This document shows positions 9,095 to 18,761 of a DNA stretch of 64,000 nt, in pieces. This DNA comes from Moritella sp. 5 (GTDB lineage: Bacteria > Pseudomonadota > Gammaproteobacteria > Enterobacterales > Moritellaceae): NCBI RefSeq assembly GCF_018219455.1, contig NZ_CP056122.1, forward strand, positions 3,962,065-4,026,064, given 5' to 3'. Position numbers and translations under genes: made by a program. Each line of letters starts with the position of its first letter. Position 1 is the first letter of the stretch. A model generated the notes under the pieces. It was not told where the DNA came from and did no database searches. It saw only the letters and a program-made list of their open reading frames with translations.

Positions 9095-9814
9095 TCAACC
9101 ATCACGATAAGCCTGCACTAATTCATCCAAAAAACCACCCAATAATTGATTCATGCGTGCTGTCGAATGTTTAAGGATCGAACTCGGATCTTGAATATAC
9201 TTACCTCTTGAGTCAGTATTAAATGCTAACTGATCATGTTCAATCAAAGGAGGCAACTGCTCACTTATAAACTCAAGGTGACACTGAAAACCATAGACTA
9301 ACCTTGAATATCGCACGATTTGTCGTGGACATCCTTTACTTACCGCCAATACCACACTGTCACTTGTCAATCCCGGCATATCATTATGCCAATGACCCAC
9401 AACCTCAGCTAAATCAAACTCTGCTAATTTTGAATCGATGTGCCCATGCTCTGTCATCTCAATAGGAAAGTAACCAATCTCTTGCTCAGGGCTTGTTTGG
9501 TACGCAGCACCTAAAGCTTCACCAATTAACTGCGCCCCCAAACAAACTCCAATAACGGCTTTGTTATTCGCGATTGCCTGTTTAATGAATGCTTGCTCGC
9601 CAAGGCTATCAAAGTGCGGACACTCCTCTTTGCGGGTGCGTGGGTTCTGCGGCCCGCCCAATATAACAAGAAGATCAAATGCTTCATCTTCATAAACTAA
9701 TGCTTCATTTAAGTAAACGCGAGTGAAGCTAACTTGATAGTTATTTAGATGTGCCCACTCAGTGAAATACCCCGGCCCTTCGTAAGACTCATGCTCAATA
9801 AAATGAATTCTCAT
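9095..9814 (-). CDS. Class I glutamine amidotransferase-like protein
   Basis: 239 residues with a stand-alone GATase1 fold. The nucleophile elbow is GVCLGAQLIGEALGA near residues 89-103, with the catalytic Cys in GVCLG. The His/Glu pair follows at FQCHLEF near 194-200. A second conserved segment, LVILGGPQNPRTRKEECP, is at about 49-66. This is the GMP-synthase-like amidotransferase family (YfeJ type) of unknown substrate, sometimes annotated as a gamma-glutamyl hydrolase-like protein. It is divergent from the AraC-type regulator at 9.9 kb across a gap of about 70 bp, so shared control is plausible. Confidence 0.82.
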   Translation of the reverse strand: MRIHFIEHESYEGPGYFTEWAHLNNYQVSFTRVYLNEALVYEDEAFDLLVILGGPQNPRTRKEECPHFDSLGEQAFIKQAIANNKAVIGVCLGAQLIGEALGAAYQTSPEQEIGYFPIEMTEHGHIDSKLAEFDLAEVVGHWHNDMPGLTSDSVVLAVSKGCPRQIVRYSRLVYGFQCHLEFISEQLPPLIEHDQLAFNTDSRGKYIQDPSSILKHSTARMNQLLGGFLDELVQAYRDG

Positions 9815-9883
9815 ATTTCCTCTATAATGATTCAGGCTATTGGCTTTATGTTACACTCACCCCATGATGACTGAATAAGGCCA

Positions 9884-10723
9884 TTGAGACACATAACCAT
9901 GCCAATCCGCCAAGCACTATCTGCGAACACATTAATAGAGCAAAATCAGCATGCCCTCGCGCTGGTCAAAACAATCGAAATGCATAAGGGCTTTGTAGAC
10001 AAGCTACATCATCACACCTGGCATCAGCTGATATTCCCAATCCAAGGGCTAATACAAACGGAAGCGGATGAATATCAGTTCCTTGTACCCCATACCACTG
10101 CGATCTTTATTCCAGCAGGTGTCTGCCATGAATCAATTGCCATAACCAATACCACGTTTATTGGTCTGTATATCAATCCCCAATATGGGCGATGTCATGA
10201 TATAAATAATGAGCAGCGACTTAAGCAGGTTTCAATGACTCCTTTTCTCAAAGAATTGATATTAATGATTAAACAGCAATGCCAAGCAGAGATAGTGACA
10301 TCACATGGCAAAACGTTACGTTTAATTGAGGTATTGTATGACCAAATCCATACGAGTGAGTCTTTCAAATTTAAATTATTAATTCCAAAAGACCGAAGAA
10401 TAAAGATGATCTTTGAGCAGCTGACTGAAAAACCAGATCTCGATTTAACATTGTCAAAATGGGGGGAGATAGTTGGGGCATCTGAACGAACGCTTTCTCG
10501 CATATTTGCTAAAGAGTTCAATACCTCCTTTGCTTTGTGGCGACAACATTTACGCCTAATACACTCACTGCCTTTGCTAGAGTCAGGACTTTCAATACAA
10601 AACGTGGCGCATCAGGTGGGCTATCACAATGACTCCTCTTATATAAAAGCATTTAAAGAACGCTTTAGCCTAACACCACAGCAGTTTCGCTTAAGGGATC
10701 ATCGAATTTATGAGGCGTTATAA
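9884..10723 (+). CDS. AraC-family transcriptional regulator
   Basis: Up to 279 residues. An N-terminal cupin-like sensor (HKGFVDKLHHHTWHQLIFPIQG near 35-55, including an HHH cluster) is followed by two helix-turn-helix units at the C-terminus (DLTLSKWGEIVGASERTLSRIF and QNVAHQVGYHNDSSYIKAFKERF). The longest frame begins with TTG at 9884, but ATG at 9899 (MPIRQ) is a more likely start. It is a one-component regulator whose inducer is not evident. The divergent amidotransferase is a possible target. Confidence 0.85.
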   Translation: MRHITMPIRQALSANTLIEQNQHALALVKTIEMHKGFVDKLHHHTWHQLIFPIQGLIQTEADEYQFLVPHTTAIFIPAGVCHESIAITNTTFIGLYINPQYGRCHDINNEQRLKQVSMTPFLKELILMIKQQCQAEIVTSHGKTLRLIEVLYDQIHTSESFKFKLLIPKDRRIKMIFEQLTEKPDLDLTLSKWGEIVGASERTLSRIFAKEFNTSFALWRQHLRLIHSLPLLESGLSIQNVAHQVGYHNDSSYIKAFKERFSLTPQQFRLRDHRIYEAL

Positions 10724-10775
10724 ACAGCACTACCAGTAACTGTAAGATCACGCCCCAATCTACTTTAACAAACTG

Positions 10776-12398
10776 TTATCTCACTTGGAATTTATTCAAC
10801 CAACTGGCTAAATCATCCGTTAGTTTCACTAATGTTTCCGCGCTTTGCTCACCACTAGAAACAGTACTTGATAGTTTACAGCTACTTTCTTCAATCATAT
10901 TCACCTGCATCGCAATATCTTCGCCCACCACTCTTTGCTCTGCTGCTGCGGTCGCGATTTCATGGCTCATTGATGAAATGATTTCTAGCGCTGTCACAAT
11001 TTTAGCCAAGGCCTCGGATGCATGCTGTGACTCCGTCACTGTGCTAGCGCTGGTTTCAGCACAAATATCCATGGTTGAAATTGCATTACGAGAACCTGTT
11101 TGCAGGTTCGTCACCATTTGTTGAATTTGTTTAGTGCAGTCTTGTGTTCGCCCAGCTAGGTTTCTCACTTCATCGGCAACCACTGCAAAGCCACGGCCTT
11201 GTTCACCCGCACGCGCAGCTTCAATTGCAGCATTTAGCGCAAGTAAATTAGTTTGTCCGGCAATATCACCTATCACATCTAAGATTTTAGTGATGTTATG
11301 TACATCATCATCTAATGCCGACACCGCAGAACTGGCTGTATTAAGCTGCTCTGCAAGCCCTTGGATATTATTTACTGTGCTATTAATTAAGTTATGCGTA
11401 TCGACACTTTGTTTATCAGCGTCGAGGGTATTCTGCGCCGTTGCTTGTGCAGAATCTGCAACACCATTGGCTGACGACGCCATTTCTGTCATAGCTGTCG
11501 CAATCATCGCAGTAGACTGCTGCTGCGTGTCCGTCAATTGGCTAATCAACTTAGAGCGAGAATCAACACCGTCTAGTTCTGTACTTAACGCGTTCAGTGC
11601 TTTACTCAGGTGTTGAACCAGTTCGCCCAGTGACATACTCATGGTTTGCACCGCACCGTAAATGCTGTCTTTTGGTACATAGTCGTTAAATGATGTGGTA
11701 ATTTTACCATCCGCAACCGACTGGATCGCAAACAGCACATCCTGAGGCTCACCACCTATGATCGCTATCATGCGTTTTATCGCCATAATTAACAGCGCTA
11801 AAATAAAACTCGCAACAATAAAGCATAAAGTGAACTGCCATTTAGCACTAGACCAAAAACGTGCATTCACTTCATTTTCGCCAATACCGGTACCAACAAC
11901 CCAACCCCAGCGTACTGTTTTTTTCGCGATTGAATTTTTTTCCTCAATCGAACCATCAGCCAATCGCTGCGTCCAAGTATATTCCGCTATTTTAGACGTT
12001 TGACGATTCACCGAATTTATTAATATCTGACCGACACTCTGACCCTTACTGTCTTTAAAATCATGAAAGCTAGTGCCATGCAATTGTGGGTCAAGTGGCG
12101 CAGCCAAGAAAATAAGGTTTTCATCTGCGACGTACACGTATTCATTGTCTTTATAAATATTATTTCTCAGTACCTGAATCGCGATCTGTTTGGCTTGGGC
12201 TTCTTCTATTTCGCCACTCGCGACCATTTTTTCCATATCGTTAATGAAATTATACGTTGTTTGAAATATTTCAGTCACACGGGATTTATTATCTGCCGAG
12301 CTTGATGCTTTTAACGTCCAAAGCCCCACTACAGTAATGGCGACCAGTGCTAACAGTATGATACCAGCAAGTAAATAAGATTGTTTCTTCAGATTCAT
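10776..12398 (-). CDS. Methyl-accepting chemotaxis protein with a single Cache sensor
   Basis: About 540 residues from the ATG at 12398, chosen because AGAAG lies eight bases upstream; a longer frame begins at 12431. A transmembrane helix near the N-terminus is followed by a periplasmic sCache_2 domain with the typical [20 protein letters not shown] and [14 protein letters not shown] segments. A second helix comes at about residues 200-220. The cytoplasmic methylated helices end in the receptor hairpin, with [20 protein letters not shown] and [15 protein letters not shown]. It would report small periplasmic ligands (organic acids are common for this Cache type) to CheA/CheW. No linked che genes are present. 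Confidence 0.93.
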   Translation of the reverse strand: MNLKKQSYLLAGIILLALVAITVVGLWTLKASSSADNKSRVTEIFQTTYNFINDMEKMVASGEIEEAQAKQIAIQVLRNNIYKDNEYVYVADENLIFLAAPLDPQLHGTSFHDFKDSKGQSVGQILINSVNRQTSKIAEYTWTQRLADGSIEEKNSIAKKTVRWGWVVGTGIGENEVNARFWSSAKWQFTLCFIVASFILALLIMAIKRMIAIIGGEPQDVLFAIQSVADGKITTSFNDYVPKDSIYGAVQTMSMSLGELVQHLSKALNALSTELDGVDSRSKLISQLTDTQQQSTAMIATAMTEMASSANGVADSAQATAQNTLDADKQSVDTHNLINSTVNNIQGLAEQLNTASSAVSALDDDVHNITKILDVIGDIAGQTNLLALNAAIEAARAGEQGRGFAVVADEVRNLAGRTQDCTKQIQQMVTNLQTGSRNAISTMDICAETSASTVTESQHASEALAKIVTALEIISSMSHEIATAAAEQRVVGEDIAMQVNMIEESSCKLSSTVSSGEQSAETLVKLTDDLASWLNKFQVR

Positions 12399-12431
12399 AG
12401 TACGTACTTCTATCAACAAATGGGAGGACAT

Positions 12432-12777
12432 AATGCTTATCGGCTAAATTAATAAAACTTTACGATGTGTCCTAATTAAACCACATAACAGGTTAAAATT
12501 TCGAACTTAGATCAATTTTCGACGCGTTAAACTAACCACTATTAAGTATTGTGTCAGTAATATTAAGATTGAGGTCTCATTCGTTATACCCGCAAGCTAA
12601 AAACACAATAAAAACAACCTTTCACGCTAAATGCACCTTAAAACAGCTATAACTAAAATAGTTAATCTAGCTTGGTGAATAGGGCTATTTTACTAATTAT
12701 TATCGTTAGAATACCGATTAAGCATAGTATGAAATATAAATTCATTTCACCACCACGGCCGATAGGAGTTTAATACC
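12432..12777. other. Intergenic region between divergent genes
   Basis: About 345 bp separating the chemotaxis receptor (minus) from the DUF2165 gene (plus). It is AT-rich and must hold both promoters. A ribosome-site-like GATAGGAG lies before the ATG at 12778. No other structure was seen. Confidence 0.45.
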
Positions 12778-13287
12778 ATGATGAATTTTGCCCTCATTCA
12801 CCGAATGTCTAAAGTAGTTCTTAGTATGTCTATTAGTCTTTTATGCCTACTTGTCGGTATCGCTAATATACTTAATTTCAATGCTAACTATCAATTTGTA
12901 CAGCATGCTTTGACGATAAATTCGATGTTTGACGCCAATGCCATTGAATATCGCACTGTGACTAATCCAACCTTTCACCTCATCAGCTATGTCGTTATTA
13001 TTATTGCTGAGTTATTGGCCGGTACCTTTGGTTTAATCGGTGGCATCGTAATGGCTAAAAATATCAATAAAGCAGGCTTTTCGCAGGGGCAAATTTTCTT
13101 CTTATTCGGCGGCACAGTCGCGACTGCACTCTGGTACCTCGGCTTTGCAGTTAACGGTGGTGAATGGTTTTCGATGTGGGCAAATCAATGGAATGGTCAA
13201 ATAAAAGCGTATACTTTTGCAACATTTATCCTTGTCTCGATGATTTATGTGTTAATTCCAACACCAGAAGAAAAAGAATGTGCTTAG
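12778..13287 (+). CDS. DUF2165-family small integral membrane protein
   Basis: 169 residues with four predicted transmembrane helices (about 10-30, 65-90, 100-120 and 140-160). The family-like end TALWYLGFAVNGGEWFSMWA is followed by QWNGQIKAYTF. DUF2165 proteins are predicted inner-membrane proteins of unknown function found across Proteobacteria. A clear GATAGGAG ribosome site precedes the start. It stands alone between divergent and downstream genes and no partner is evident. Confidence 0.75.
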   Translation: MMNFALIHRMSKVVLSMSISLLCLLVGIANILNFNANYQFVQHALTINSMFDANAIEYRTVTNPTFHLISYVVIIIAELLAGTFGLIGGIVMAKNINKAGFSQGQIFFLFGGTVATALWYLGFAVNGGEWFSMWANQWNGQIKAYTFATFILVSMIYVLIPTPEEKECA

Positions 13288-13422
13288 GGTAAGCGGTATA
13301 GCGAATATTACCCAATGAATTTATGCAGAAAAGGCCACGAACAGACTAAACCGACAGATACGCTACAGTAATAAATAGATTTACTGTAGACTGTTTAGGT
13401 CTTTCTTATACGAGCGCTTTCA

Positions 13423-13728
13423 ATGTCTAATACCTGTCAAGAAAATCAATCAACTGCTAATATTTCACTCGCACAATTAACGCAGCAACTCGATGCGATG
13501 CACATTGCCCAATTAACCTCATTTGCTTATGGCCTACCGCCACTGTATTTTTGCCGTGAATATTTAGAGCAAGACGAGCAAACTGCCATTGGTCATTGCT
13601 TACAACGTTTAGAAAATGGCATAAACAATCAGGATTTCACTTTAGACAGGTTAACTGTTTTATTAGCAGAGAACGATTATTACGACGACTACGAAGCGCG
13701 TCTACGTTTAGGGCCTGAGTTAGTATAA
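13423..13728 (+). CDS. Hypothetical 101-residue soluble protein
   Basis: The frame starts at ATG 13423 and encodes an acidic, mostly helical 101-residue protein with a Gln-rich N-terminus and the central stretch FAYGLPPLYFCREYLEQDEQ. It has no signal peptide or membrane segment. I do not recognise the family. Codon use is like its neighbours and the frame is free of obvious disruption, so it is probably a real gene. Confidence 0.6.
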   Translation: MSNTCQENQSTANISLAQLTQQLDAMHIAQLTSFAYGLPPLYFCREYLEQDEQTAIGHCLQRLENGINNQDFTLDRLTVLLAENDYYDDYEARLRLGPELV

Positions 13729-13824
13729 CTCAACGTCCTCATTAAGCTTTGTTGTTCACAATCTTAGCGAAGAGCTAGCGAGGAGCTAAAGAGGTCAATC
13801 CATTGGTGAAACGCAAGTATAAAA

Positions 13825-13857
13825 AGTCGCACCACCTGAGCGCGACTAATTTTTAAA
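13825..13857 (-). terminator. Rho-independent terminator, possibly bidirectional
   Basis: A six-bp stem AGTCGC/GCGACT closes a loop of about 11 bases. On the minus strand it is followed by TTTTT just past the lipoprotein gene; on the plus strand AATTTTT follows. Confidence 0.75.
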
Positions 13858-13866
13858 AAACCTTAT

Positions 13867-14571
13867 TTATTTCAAGATAATCCCTGCCAAAGCTGATTCG
13901 TTACCGAAAATCCCACTGATGATACTGCCATCCTTTTTATAGCGGCTTATAAAGCCGGTATAAACTCCAGCGATAGCCGGACAATCAGCAATTGTCAGCG
14001 TTAGTGCATACACATTGATTTTTGCATCAATAATGCTAATATCGCCGCTGTATTTACAACCGTCTGTATCGCTACCAGACACCGCACCAACAGCACTTAA
14101 GTTAATATCAACAATTTGGTCTAACGATTTATAGTCACCCTGCATAATATCAAAACTAGACGCATCATCAGAAATATCCGAACGCGTAAGCACCACTTGA
14201 CTTTCTTGTCCATCAAAGAGCGTCAGAGTCATGGTAACGGTATCCCCCTTTAAGGTACCACTACCTGTAATAGCGCCATCCACAGTCGCTGAGCCGCTAT
14301 CAGAATAGAATCTGCCTTTTGTCGTAACCACGATACCATTCAACGAAAGTTCCAATTGCAAATATTTCAAATCATTAGACACGGCGTACAATTTATTGCC
14401 TGACACCTGGGCAGCAAGAACACCGCTCGAACCATCACTAGCCGTCCAAGAACCAGAATAAATACCACTTTTTACCTGAGTAGCTGTGACTTCGCCGCTA
14501 GAACTACCACCGCACGCCGAAAGCCCCAAGACCACAAAAGCAACCAATAAAATACTTGTTAATCTTTTCAT
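13867..14571 (-). CDS. Outer-membrane or secreted lipoprotein of unknown function
   Basis: 234 residues from ATG 14571, which has GGTGG just upstream; the frame extends eight codons further without a good site. The signal peptide ends in a lipobox, LGLSAC, followed by a GGSSS linker. The remainder is beta-rich with repeated GxYSGSW and GSGTLKGDTVTMTL-like strands, suggesting a small beta-barrel or beta-sandwich. Two later cysteines (DGCKYSG and IADCPAI) may pair. Similar lipoproteins are common in marine gammaproteobacteria. No function can be assigned. Confidence 0.75.
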   Translation of the reverse strand: MKRLTSILLVAFVVLGLSACGGSSSGEVTATQVKSGIYSGSWTASDGSSGVLAAQVSGNKLYAVSNDLKYLQLELSLNGIVVTTKGRFYSDSGSATVDGAITGSGTLKGDTVTMTLTLFDGQESQVVLTRSDISDDASSFDIMQGDYKSLDQIVDINLSAVGAVSGSDTDGCKYSGDISIIDAKINVYALTLTIADCPAIAGVYTGFISRYKKDGSIISGIFGNESALAGIILK

Positions 14572-14595
14572 TTTTCCACCTAGTTCATTAATCAT

Positions 14596-14988
14596 AAAAA
14601 AAACCAGAACAACATAGACAAAAAGTATAGAACACCATATTTATTTCGCAATAAAGTCGTTAACACTGAAATGTAACATTAAAAAACAACGTAACAGGTG
14701 ATATAACTAATCTGAGCGAGAACACAATAAGGTGTAAATGGTAAACAGAATGAATTCAAACCCTAAGCCGTTAACAGGGAATGAACAAGCGATTGGGTAT
14801 AACTTACTCAGCTCCTCGAGTCTAATCCCGAGCACGATAAACAGACGATTAAAAACACCTGCAACTTGATGAGGTATCTCATAATACTCTATCTATAACA
14901 AAAATATGTCATTATCATAAATATAGTATATTTTACATATATATTGATGCTGCATATTATAACTCCATCTTTCTGAGGAGTAATAATA
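14596..14988. other. Intergenic region between divergent genes
   Basis: About 390 bp, AT-rich, separating the lipoprotein (minus) from the metallo-hydrolase (plus). The strong ribosome site CTGAGGAG precedes ATG 14989. No other feature was recognised. Confidence 0.4.
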
Positions 14989-15867
14989 ATGAAAAATATA
15001 GCTGTTATTGTCATTATGGCAAGTGTGTTTACTTTCAGCTTAAACGCGGCGACTAAGGTAAATTTCTCGGTCATCAATACAGGGCAATCTGCGAGCAGTT
15101 CTGAAGGTCTTATTGTATCGGGTGGGGACTGGTTTAAAAAACGTCAGCTCGAGCACAATGCAGTACTCATTCAACATGAACAAGGAGATTTATTAATTGA
15201 TACCGGCCTTGGTAGAGACGTAGATAATCAAGTGACGGCCATGAGCTGGTTTGACCGGCAGTTATTTGCTTACACTAAGGCTGTGCCAGTGATAGACCAG
15301 CTACAAAATCAAGACTATGACTTCAAACGATTAAAAGCCATCATACCTACCCATTTACATTGGGATCATGTATCTGGCATTGAAGATTTTATCACTTTTA
15401 ATACACCAGTATGGGTGCAGAAAAATGGACTTGAAACCGCAAAAAAACATGCACCACCAGCCTTTATTCAAAGCCAATTTGATGATCCCGCGATAAACTG
15501 GAATTTCATCTCATTAAATAAGAAAAATGTATTAGGTTTTTCAGCTAGTTTAGATATTTTTGATGATGGTTCTGTCATCTTGCTCGACCTGTCTGGTCAC
15601 ACCCATGGTCAGATAGGTGTACTGGTTAATAACGAATATCTGTTTATTGGCGATAGCACATGGTCAATTAAAGGCGTGAACAATAATGTAGGCCGCAGCG
15701 GATTAGTGAAATGGTTAGTGGATCTCAATTACGATCAACAGCAATCCGATAATATGGTTGAAAAATTGCATCAATTGACCATACAAAATAAAAAGTTAGT
15801 TATTGTTCCAGCTCATGATGAAATAGTCGCTGCAACGTTGCCGCGCTATCCTAAATTTTTAATGTGA
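14989..15867 (+). CDS. Secreted metallo-beta-lactamase-fold hydrolase
   Basis: 292 residues with a signal peptide (residues 1 to about 20). The zinc-binding motif THLHWDHVSG is near 121-130, with later ligands in SGHTHGQIG (about 203-211), FIGDSTW (about 222-228) and the final VPAHDEIV. This matches the HxHxDH superfamily that includes N-acyl-homoserine lactonases and related periplasmic hydrolases; the substrate cannot be told from sequence. It is followed 41 bp later by a LysR-type regulator on the same strand. Confidence 0.85.
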   Translation: MKNIAVIVIMASVFTFSLNAATKVNFSVINTGQSASSSEGLIVSGGDWFKKRQLEHNAVLIQHEQGDLLIDTGLGRDVDNQVTAMSWFDRQLFAYTKAVPVIDQLQNQDYDFKRLKAIIPTHLHWDHVSGIEDFITFNTPVWVQKNGLETAKKHAPPAFIQSQFDDPAINWNFISLNKKNVLGFSASLDIFDDGSVILLDLSGHTHGQIGVLVNNEYLFIGDSTWSIKGVNNNVGRSGLVKWLVDLNYDQQQSDNMVEKLHQLTIQNKKLVIVPAHDEIVAATLPRYPKFLM

Positions 15868-15908
15868 TCTTTTAAATTAGATTCACACGCCATAAAAAGA
15901 GGTACTCG

Positions 15909-16778
15909 GTGGATTTAAAATCGTTGAAATATTTTGTTGCAGCTGTCGACGCTGGTAGCATCACCGGGGCATCAAAACAATGCTTTGTTGCTCAGCCTTC
16001 AATCACGATAGCCATTAATAAACTGGAGTCCGAGTTTGATACAGTCCTGTTGACTCGTCATAAAAAGGGGGTGACTCCGACTTCTGCCGGACAACAGTTT
16101 TATCAACATAGTAAAGCCTTGTTAAATCAAGCAGGATCAATGTTCGATTATTTTAACCCTCAGCAATCACGGCAAACCGTCACAGTTGCAGTGCAAGCAG
16201 ACATAAGTTTAGTCTATTTAAAACGGCTCATGTCTCAGCTGCAACAGCATTGTCCCCAATGGTTGTTGCATTTAACTAGCGATAGTACCGCAGATATTTA
16301 TTTAGGCAGTGATTACCCAAACGATTATTTAAACTGCGACAGCAAAAAAAGTTTAACGGCATTCCACCCCTTGTGGCAAGATCAGTACTACTTAATTATT
16401 CCTAACAATCATGCGCTAGGTTTTAAAACACATGTCACATTAGAGCAGCTGCACGGTGTCGCTATGATTGAACGTAGACAGTGTAACAATATGTGTCTAT
16501 TGATGGATTATATGCGTGAACTGCAAATAGAACGTGTGGCATCGGTTGATACCGAAGAATGGGCGCTAGCATTGGTAGAGCAACAAATAGGACTTTTGCT
16601 CGCCCCACTAACGACCGAGCAGCTTGAACATGAAAATTACACAGCGATCCCCATTTCAAACATAACAGGGGTAGAAAAAATAGAACGTCAAGTAGGGATA
16701 ACGTTCGCCTCTAATCGTTTGCAGCAGCCCGATTTTATGGCGCTAATAAATCGCTTGCTATGCCCTAACCGCAACTAA
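15909..16778 (+). CDS. LysR-type transcriptional regulator
   Basis: 289 residues from a GTG at 15909, preceded by AGAGGTA. The N-terminal winged helix shows the family pattern: LKSLKYFVAAVDAGSITGAS, then VAQPSITIAINKLE and LLTRHKKGVTPTSAGQQFY. The substrate-binding domain follows from about residue 90 and looks complete. It lies just after the metallo-beta-lactamase-fold gene on the same strand. LysR proteins usually control divergent genes, so the metallo-hydrolase may be co-transcribed rather than a target. Confidence 0.92.
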   Translation: MDLKSLKYFVAAVDAGSITGASKQCFVAQPSITIAINKLESEFDTVLLTRHKKGVTPTSAGQQFYQHSKALLNQAGSMFDYFNPQQSRQTVTVAVQADISLVYLKRLMSQLQQHCPQWLLHLTSDSTADIYLGSDYPNDYLNCDSKKSLTAFHPLWQDQYYLIIPNNHALGFKTHVTLEQLHGVAMIERRQCNNMCLLMDYMRELQIERVASVDTEEWALALVEQQIGLLLAPLTTEQLEHENYTAIPISNITGVEKIERQVGITFASNRLQQPDFMALINRLLCPNRN

Positions 16779-16884
16779 CGCACCCGTTGAAAGCAAGGTT
16801 CACACTACCAAATGCGACTGTAGCCGTCAGCATTATTAAAGCTGTATCATAGGCAGACACATAGCCAACATTGACAAATGCAGG
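16770..16884 (-). pseudogene. Fragment of a major-facilitator transporter
   Basis: On the minus strand an open stretch encodes PAFVNVGYVSAYDTALIMLT, continuing ATVAFGSVNLAF, which resembles a transmembrane helix pair of SLC17-like MFS permeases. It has no start, no remaining N-terminal domains, and ends inside the LysR gene's tail. Best read as a decayed remnant; recognition rests on pattern only. Confidence 0.3.
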
Positions 16885-17082
16885 GAAGAATCCCTCAAAA
16901 AAGTACTTTTATATCCATAAGTGAATAGTGATCTTCATAACACTAGAAATCCAAAAATACAGAAAAAACAATCTAGATCAACAAAGTTGAAACAAAGCCT
17001 TTGACAGTGATAATAGTTATCAATACGATTCGCGATGAACTCAAAAGTAGTTTAAATGAGTAACAATTAATAAGGACATTAT

Positions 17083-18294
17083 ATGAAAAAAATGACTTTA
17101 GCGATGCTGATCGTAGTAGCGCCTTTAACTTTAATTAATTCCTCCTTTGCTTCTGCAGCGAAACTTGACGATACAAAACAAATAGTTCAGAAGCGACCAG
17201 ACTACGGTATCAGTGTTACGAGTGCTAAACGTGAAATAGCATTGGAGCTGAGCCGACAATACACTCAAGTCTTGCCGACTCTACAATCTGACATCAATCG
17301 ATATAATTTAACTGTTAATGCGGATCAAGTATTGCAATCTAGTGGGGTTGCAACTCAGGCATTACATAAAAGTGAGCAAGCAATTCGTTCCGCAAAAGGT
17401 TTATCGAGTAAAGCACTGAATAAATCTGCTTTTAAGGGCAGTGATAATCCTAACTTGGTTCAATTTCGTCTCGCAGATGCAAGTATGCTGAGCGACTGGC
17501 AGCAAGGCGTATCACCATTATTTGCCTTCGAGCCAGAAGGGAATGATAAAGACTGGGCTAATATTGAAGCCTATGATGTAAATGGTGATATTCAGCTGCT
17601 AGATGTGTATCAGCTGCCAGACAGACCAGTTTTCGTGGTTGAATTAGATAAACAACAAACGACACGTGAAGGGCTAGCGGTAATGCGCGAGATCTTAGCT
17701 CAAAACACAAATTCAAAAAAACAGCTCAAGTCTGCCGATCCTCAGCGAAGCGTTTCTAAATCTGGGGATAAACCGATATCGACGACCTTAATTAAGCAGA
17801 TAAGCTTACAGGACGATCAGGAACCTTGGATATCAGGTGCAGCTGAGGTATACGCGATAGTGAATGGCGTTAACCCTACCCGCGATGAGCCAGTGCTTGA
17901 TATCATTGAAATGCCTTATCTTGATTATGCTGAGAAAGAATACTACCCAAATCAGGTCGTCATTCATTGGGAGCGCTATCGTTGGGCTGCAGCTGATATT
18001 ATATTGATGGAGCATGATGATGGTACTAATTACAAAGAGATTGCTACACTGCTTGTATCTGCTGCCGAGACAATTTTAAAATCGATCCCAGATCCTGAAG
18101 TACAAGGCTTTGCTATTATAGCCACGATTACTAACGGAATCATCAAAGCGTTACCTGATGCTTGGTTTACTAATGACGATGATTTTGTGGATGCGTACTA
18201 TACCTTAGAAGAAGGTAAAACATACACAGATCACTATGCGGCAGGTGGTAATGCAAGGGCGACATTTATACCTCTGGTTATTGATCCAAGGTAA
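17083..18294 (+). CDS. Secreted protein of unknown function, possibly DUF3103
   Basis: 403 residues with a clear signal peptide (MKKMTLAMLIVVAPLTLINS, cleavage around SASA at 25-26). The mature part is soluble. Conserved-looking blocks include QFRLADASMLSDWQQGVSPL near 127-146, EPWISGAAEVYAIVNG near 247-262, and an acidic aromatic C-terminus (DDDFVDAYYTLEEGKTYTDH). Size, signal peptide and pattern recall the DUF3103 family of Vibrio and relatives, but that match is from memory and not firm. It is monocistronic, with a repeat-type hairpin terminator right after the stop. Confidence 0.6.
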   Translation: MKKMTLAMLIVVAPLTLINSSFASAAKLDDTKQIVQKRPDYGISVTSAKREIALELSRQYTQVLPTLQSDINRYNLTVNADQVLQSSGVATQALHKSEQAIRSAKGLSSKALNKSAFKGSDNPNLVQFRLADASMLSDWQQGVSPLFAFEPEGNDKDWANIEAYDVNGDIQLLDVYQLPDRPVFVVELDKQQTTREGLAVMREILAQNTNSKKQLKSADPQRSVSKSGDKPISTTLIKQISLQDDQEPWISGAAEVYAIVNGVNPTRDEPVLDIIEMPYLDYAEKEYYPNQVVIHWERYRWAAADIILMEHDDGTNYKEIATLLVSAAETILKSIPDPEVQGFAIIATITNGIIKALPDAWFTNDDDFVDAYYTLEEGKTYTDHYAAGGNARATFIPLVIDPR

Positions 18295-18298
18295 ATGA

Positions 18299-18360
18299 CC
18301 TATTACTGAATATTGTGTAATCGTATAAATTAACGCCGTCGTCTTTTGGATTACGGCGTT
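18299..18360 (+). repeat. Interspersed hairpin repeat, copy 1 (terminator-like)
   Basis: A 62-bp unit starting CCTATTACTGAATATTGTGT and ending in an 8-bp hairpin AACGCCGT/ACGGCGTT (18332-18339 with 18353-18360). A near-identical unit is at 21025-21084. Both lie just after a plus-strand gene, so they may act as mobile terminators. Confidence 0.8.
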
Positions 18361-18536
18361 TGACAAAAATATAATGAAAGCTTATATACAACTCTACGTT
18401 TTCTGTATATGTTATTACATTAATTCGATCGCATATTAGAAGTTGTTAAGTTATGTACTCAGCCTTGTTTGAACATACAATTAAAAAAAACTTAGCATCG
18501 ACCCAAGTAACACATGACTGGGTCGACTCGTCGACT

Positions 18537-18596
18537 ATGGCTACAAAACAACTAAAACGAATTATTACCGCTATTATCCTAGTGATTATTTACTAG
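18537..18596 (+). CDS. Ile/Leu/Val-rich 19-residue leader peptide
   Basis: ATG 18537 to TAG 18594 encodes MATKQLKRIITAIILVIIY: six Ile, two Leu and one Val in 19 residues. It lies 166 bp upstream of brnQ and its stop codon lies inside a base-pairing element, as in transcription attenuators of branched-chain amino acid genes. No strong ribosome site is visible (GGG at 18520-18522 is 14 bases away), which lowers confidence in translation. Confidence 0.5.
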   Translation: MATKQLKRIITAIILVIIY

Positions 18597-18631
18597 GCTG
18601 GCGGGTAAACTTCCGTCAGCCTAGCTGACGG
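18593..18631 (+). promoter_or_regulatory. Candidate attenuator with two alternative stems upstream of brnQ
   Basis: Segment 18593-18604 (CTAGGCTGGCGG) can pair over 12 positions, with one G-U, with 18613-18624 (CCGTCAGCCTAG). The latter's first eight bases can instead pair perfectly with GCTGACGG at 18624-18631. The two stems exclude each other, as in an antiterminator/terminator pair. No T tract follows the second stem, so termination at that point is unproven. Confidence 0.5.
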
Positions 18632-18761
18632 GGGATACGATCAAATTACATATCTTCTTTTCAGCAAATCTGCGGAACCAATCTCAATCATAGATGTATA
18701 GCTCATTGTGCAAACACTGCCGATGGTTATCTATAACGTCAAAACTTTGCAGGTATAACGT

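Noticed and set aside
14889-15077. 62-codon minus-strand frame over the start of the metallo-hydrolase gene
   Set aside because: It is antisense to the signal-peptide region of a gene with firm motifs and has no ribosome site.
18490-18530. CGACCCA/TGGGTCG hairpin before the leader peptide as a separate riboswitch
   Set aside because: Only a seven-bp stem with a 13-base loop; no conserved riboswitch core recognised, so it was treated as part of the candidate leader.
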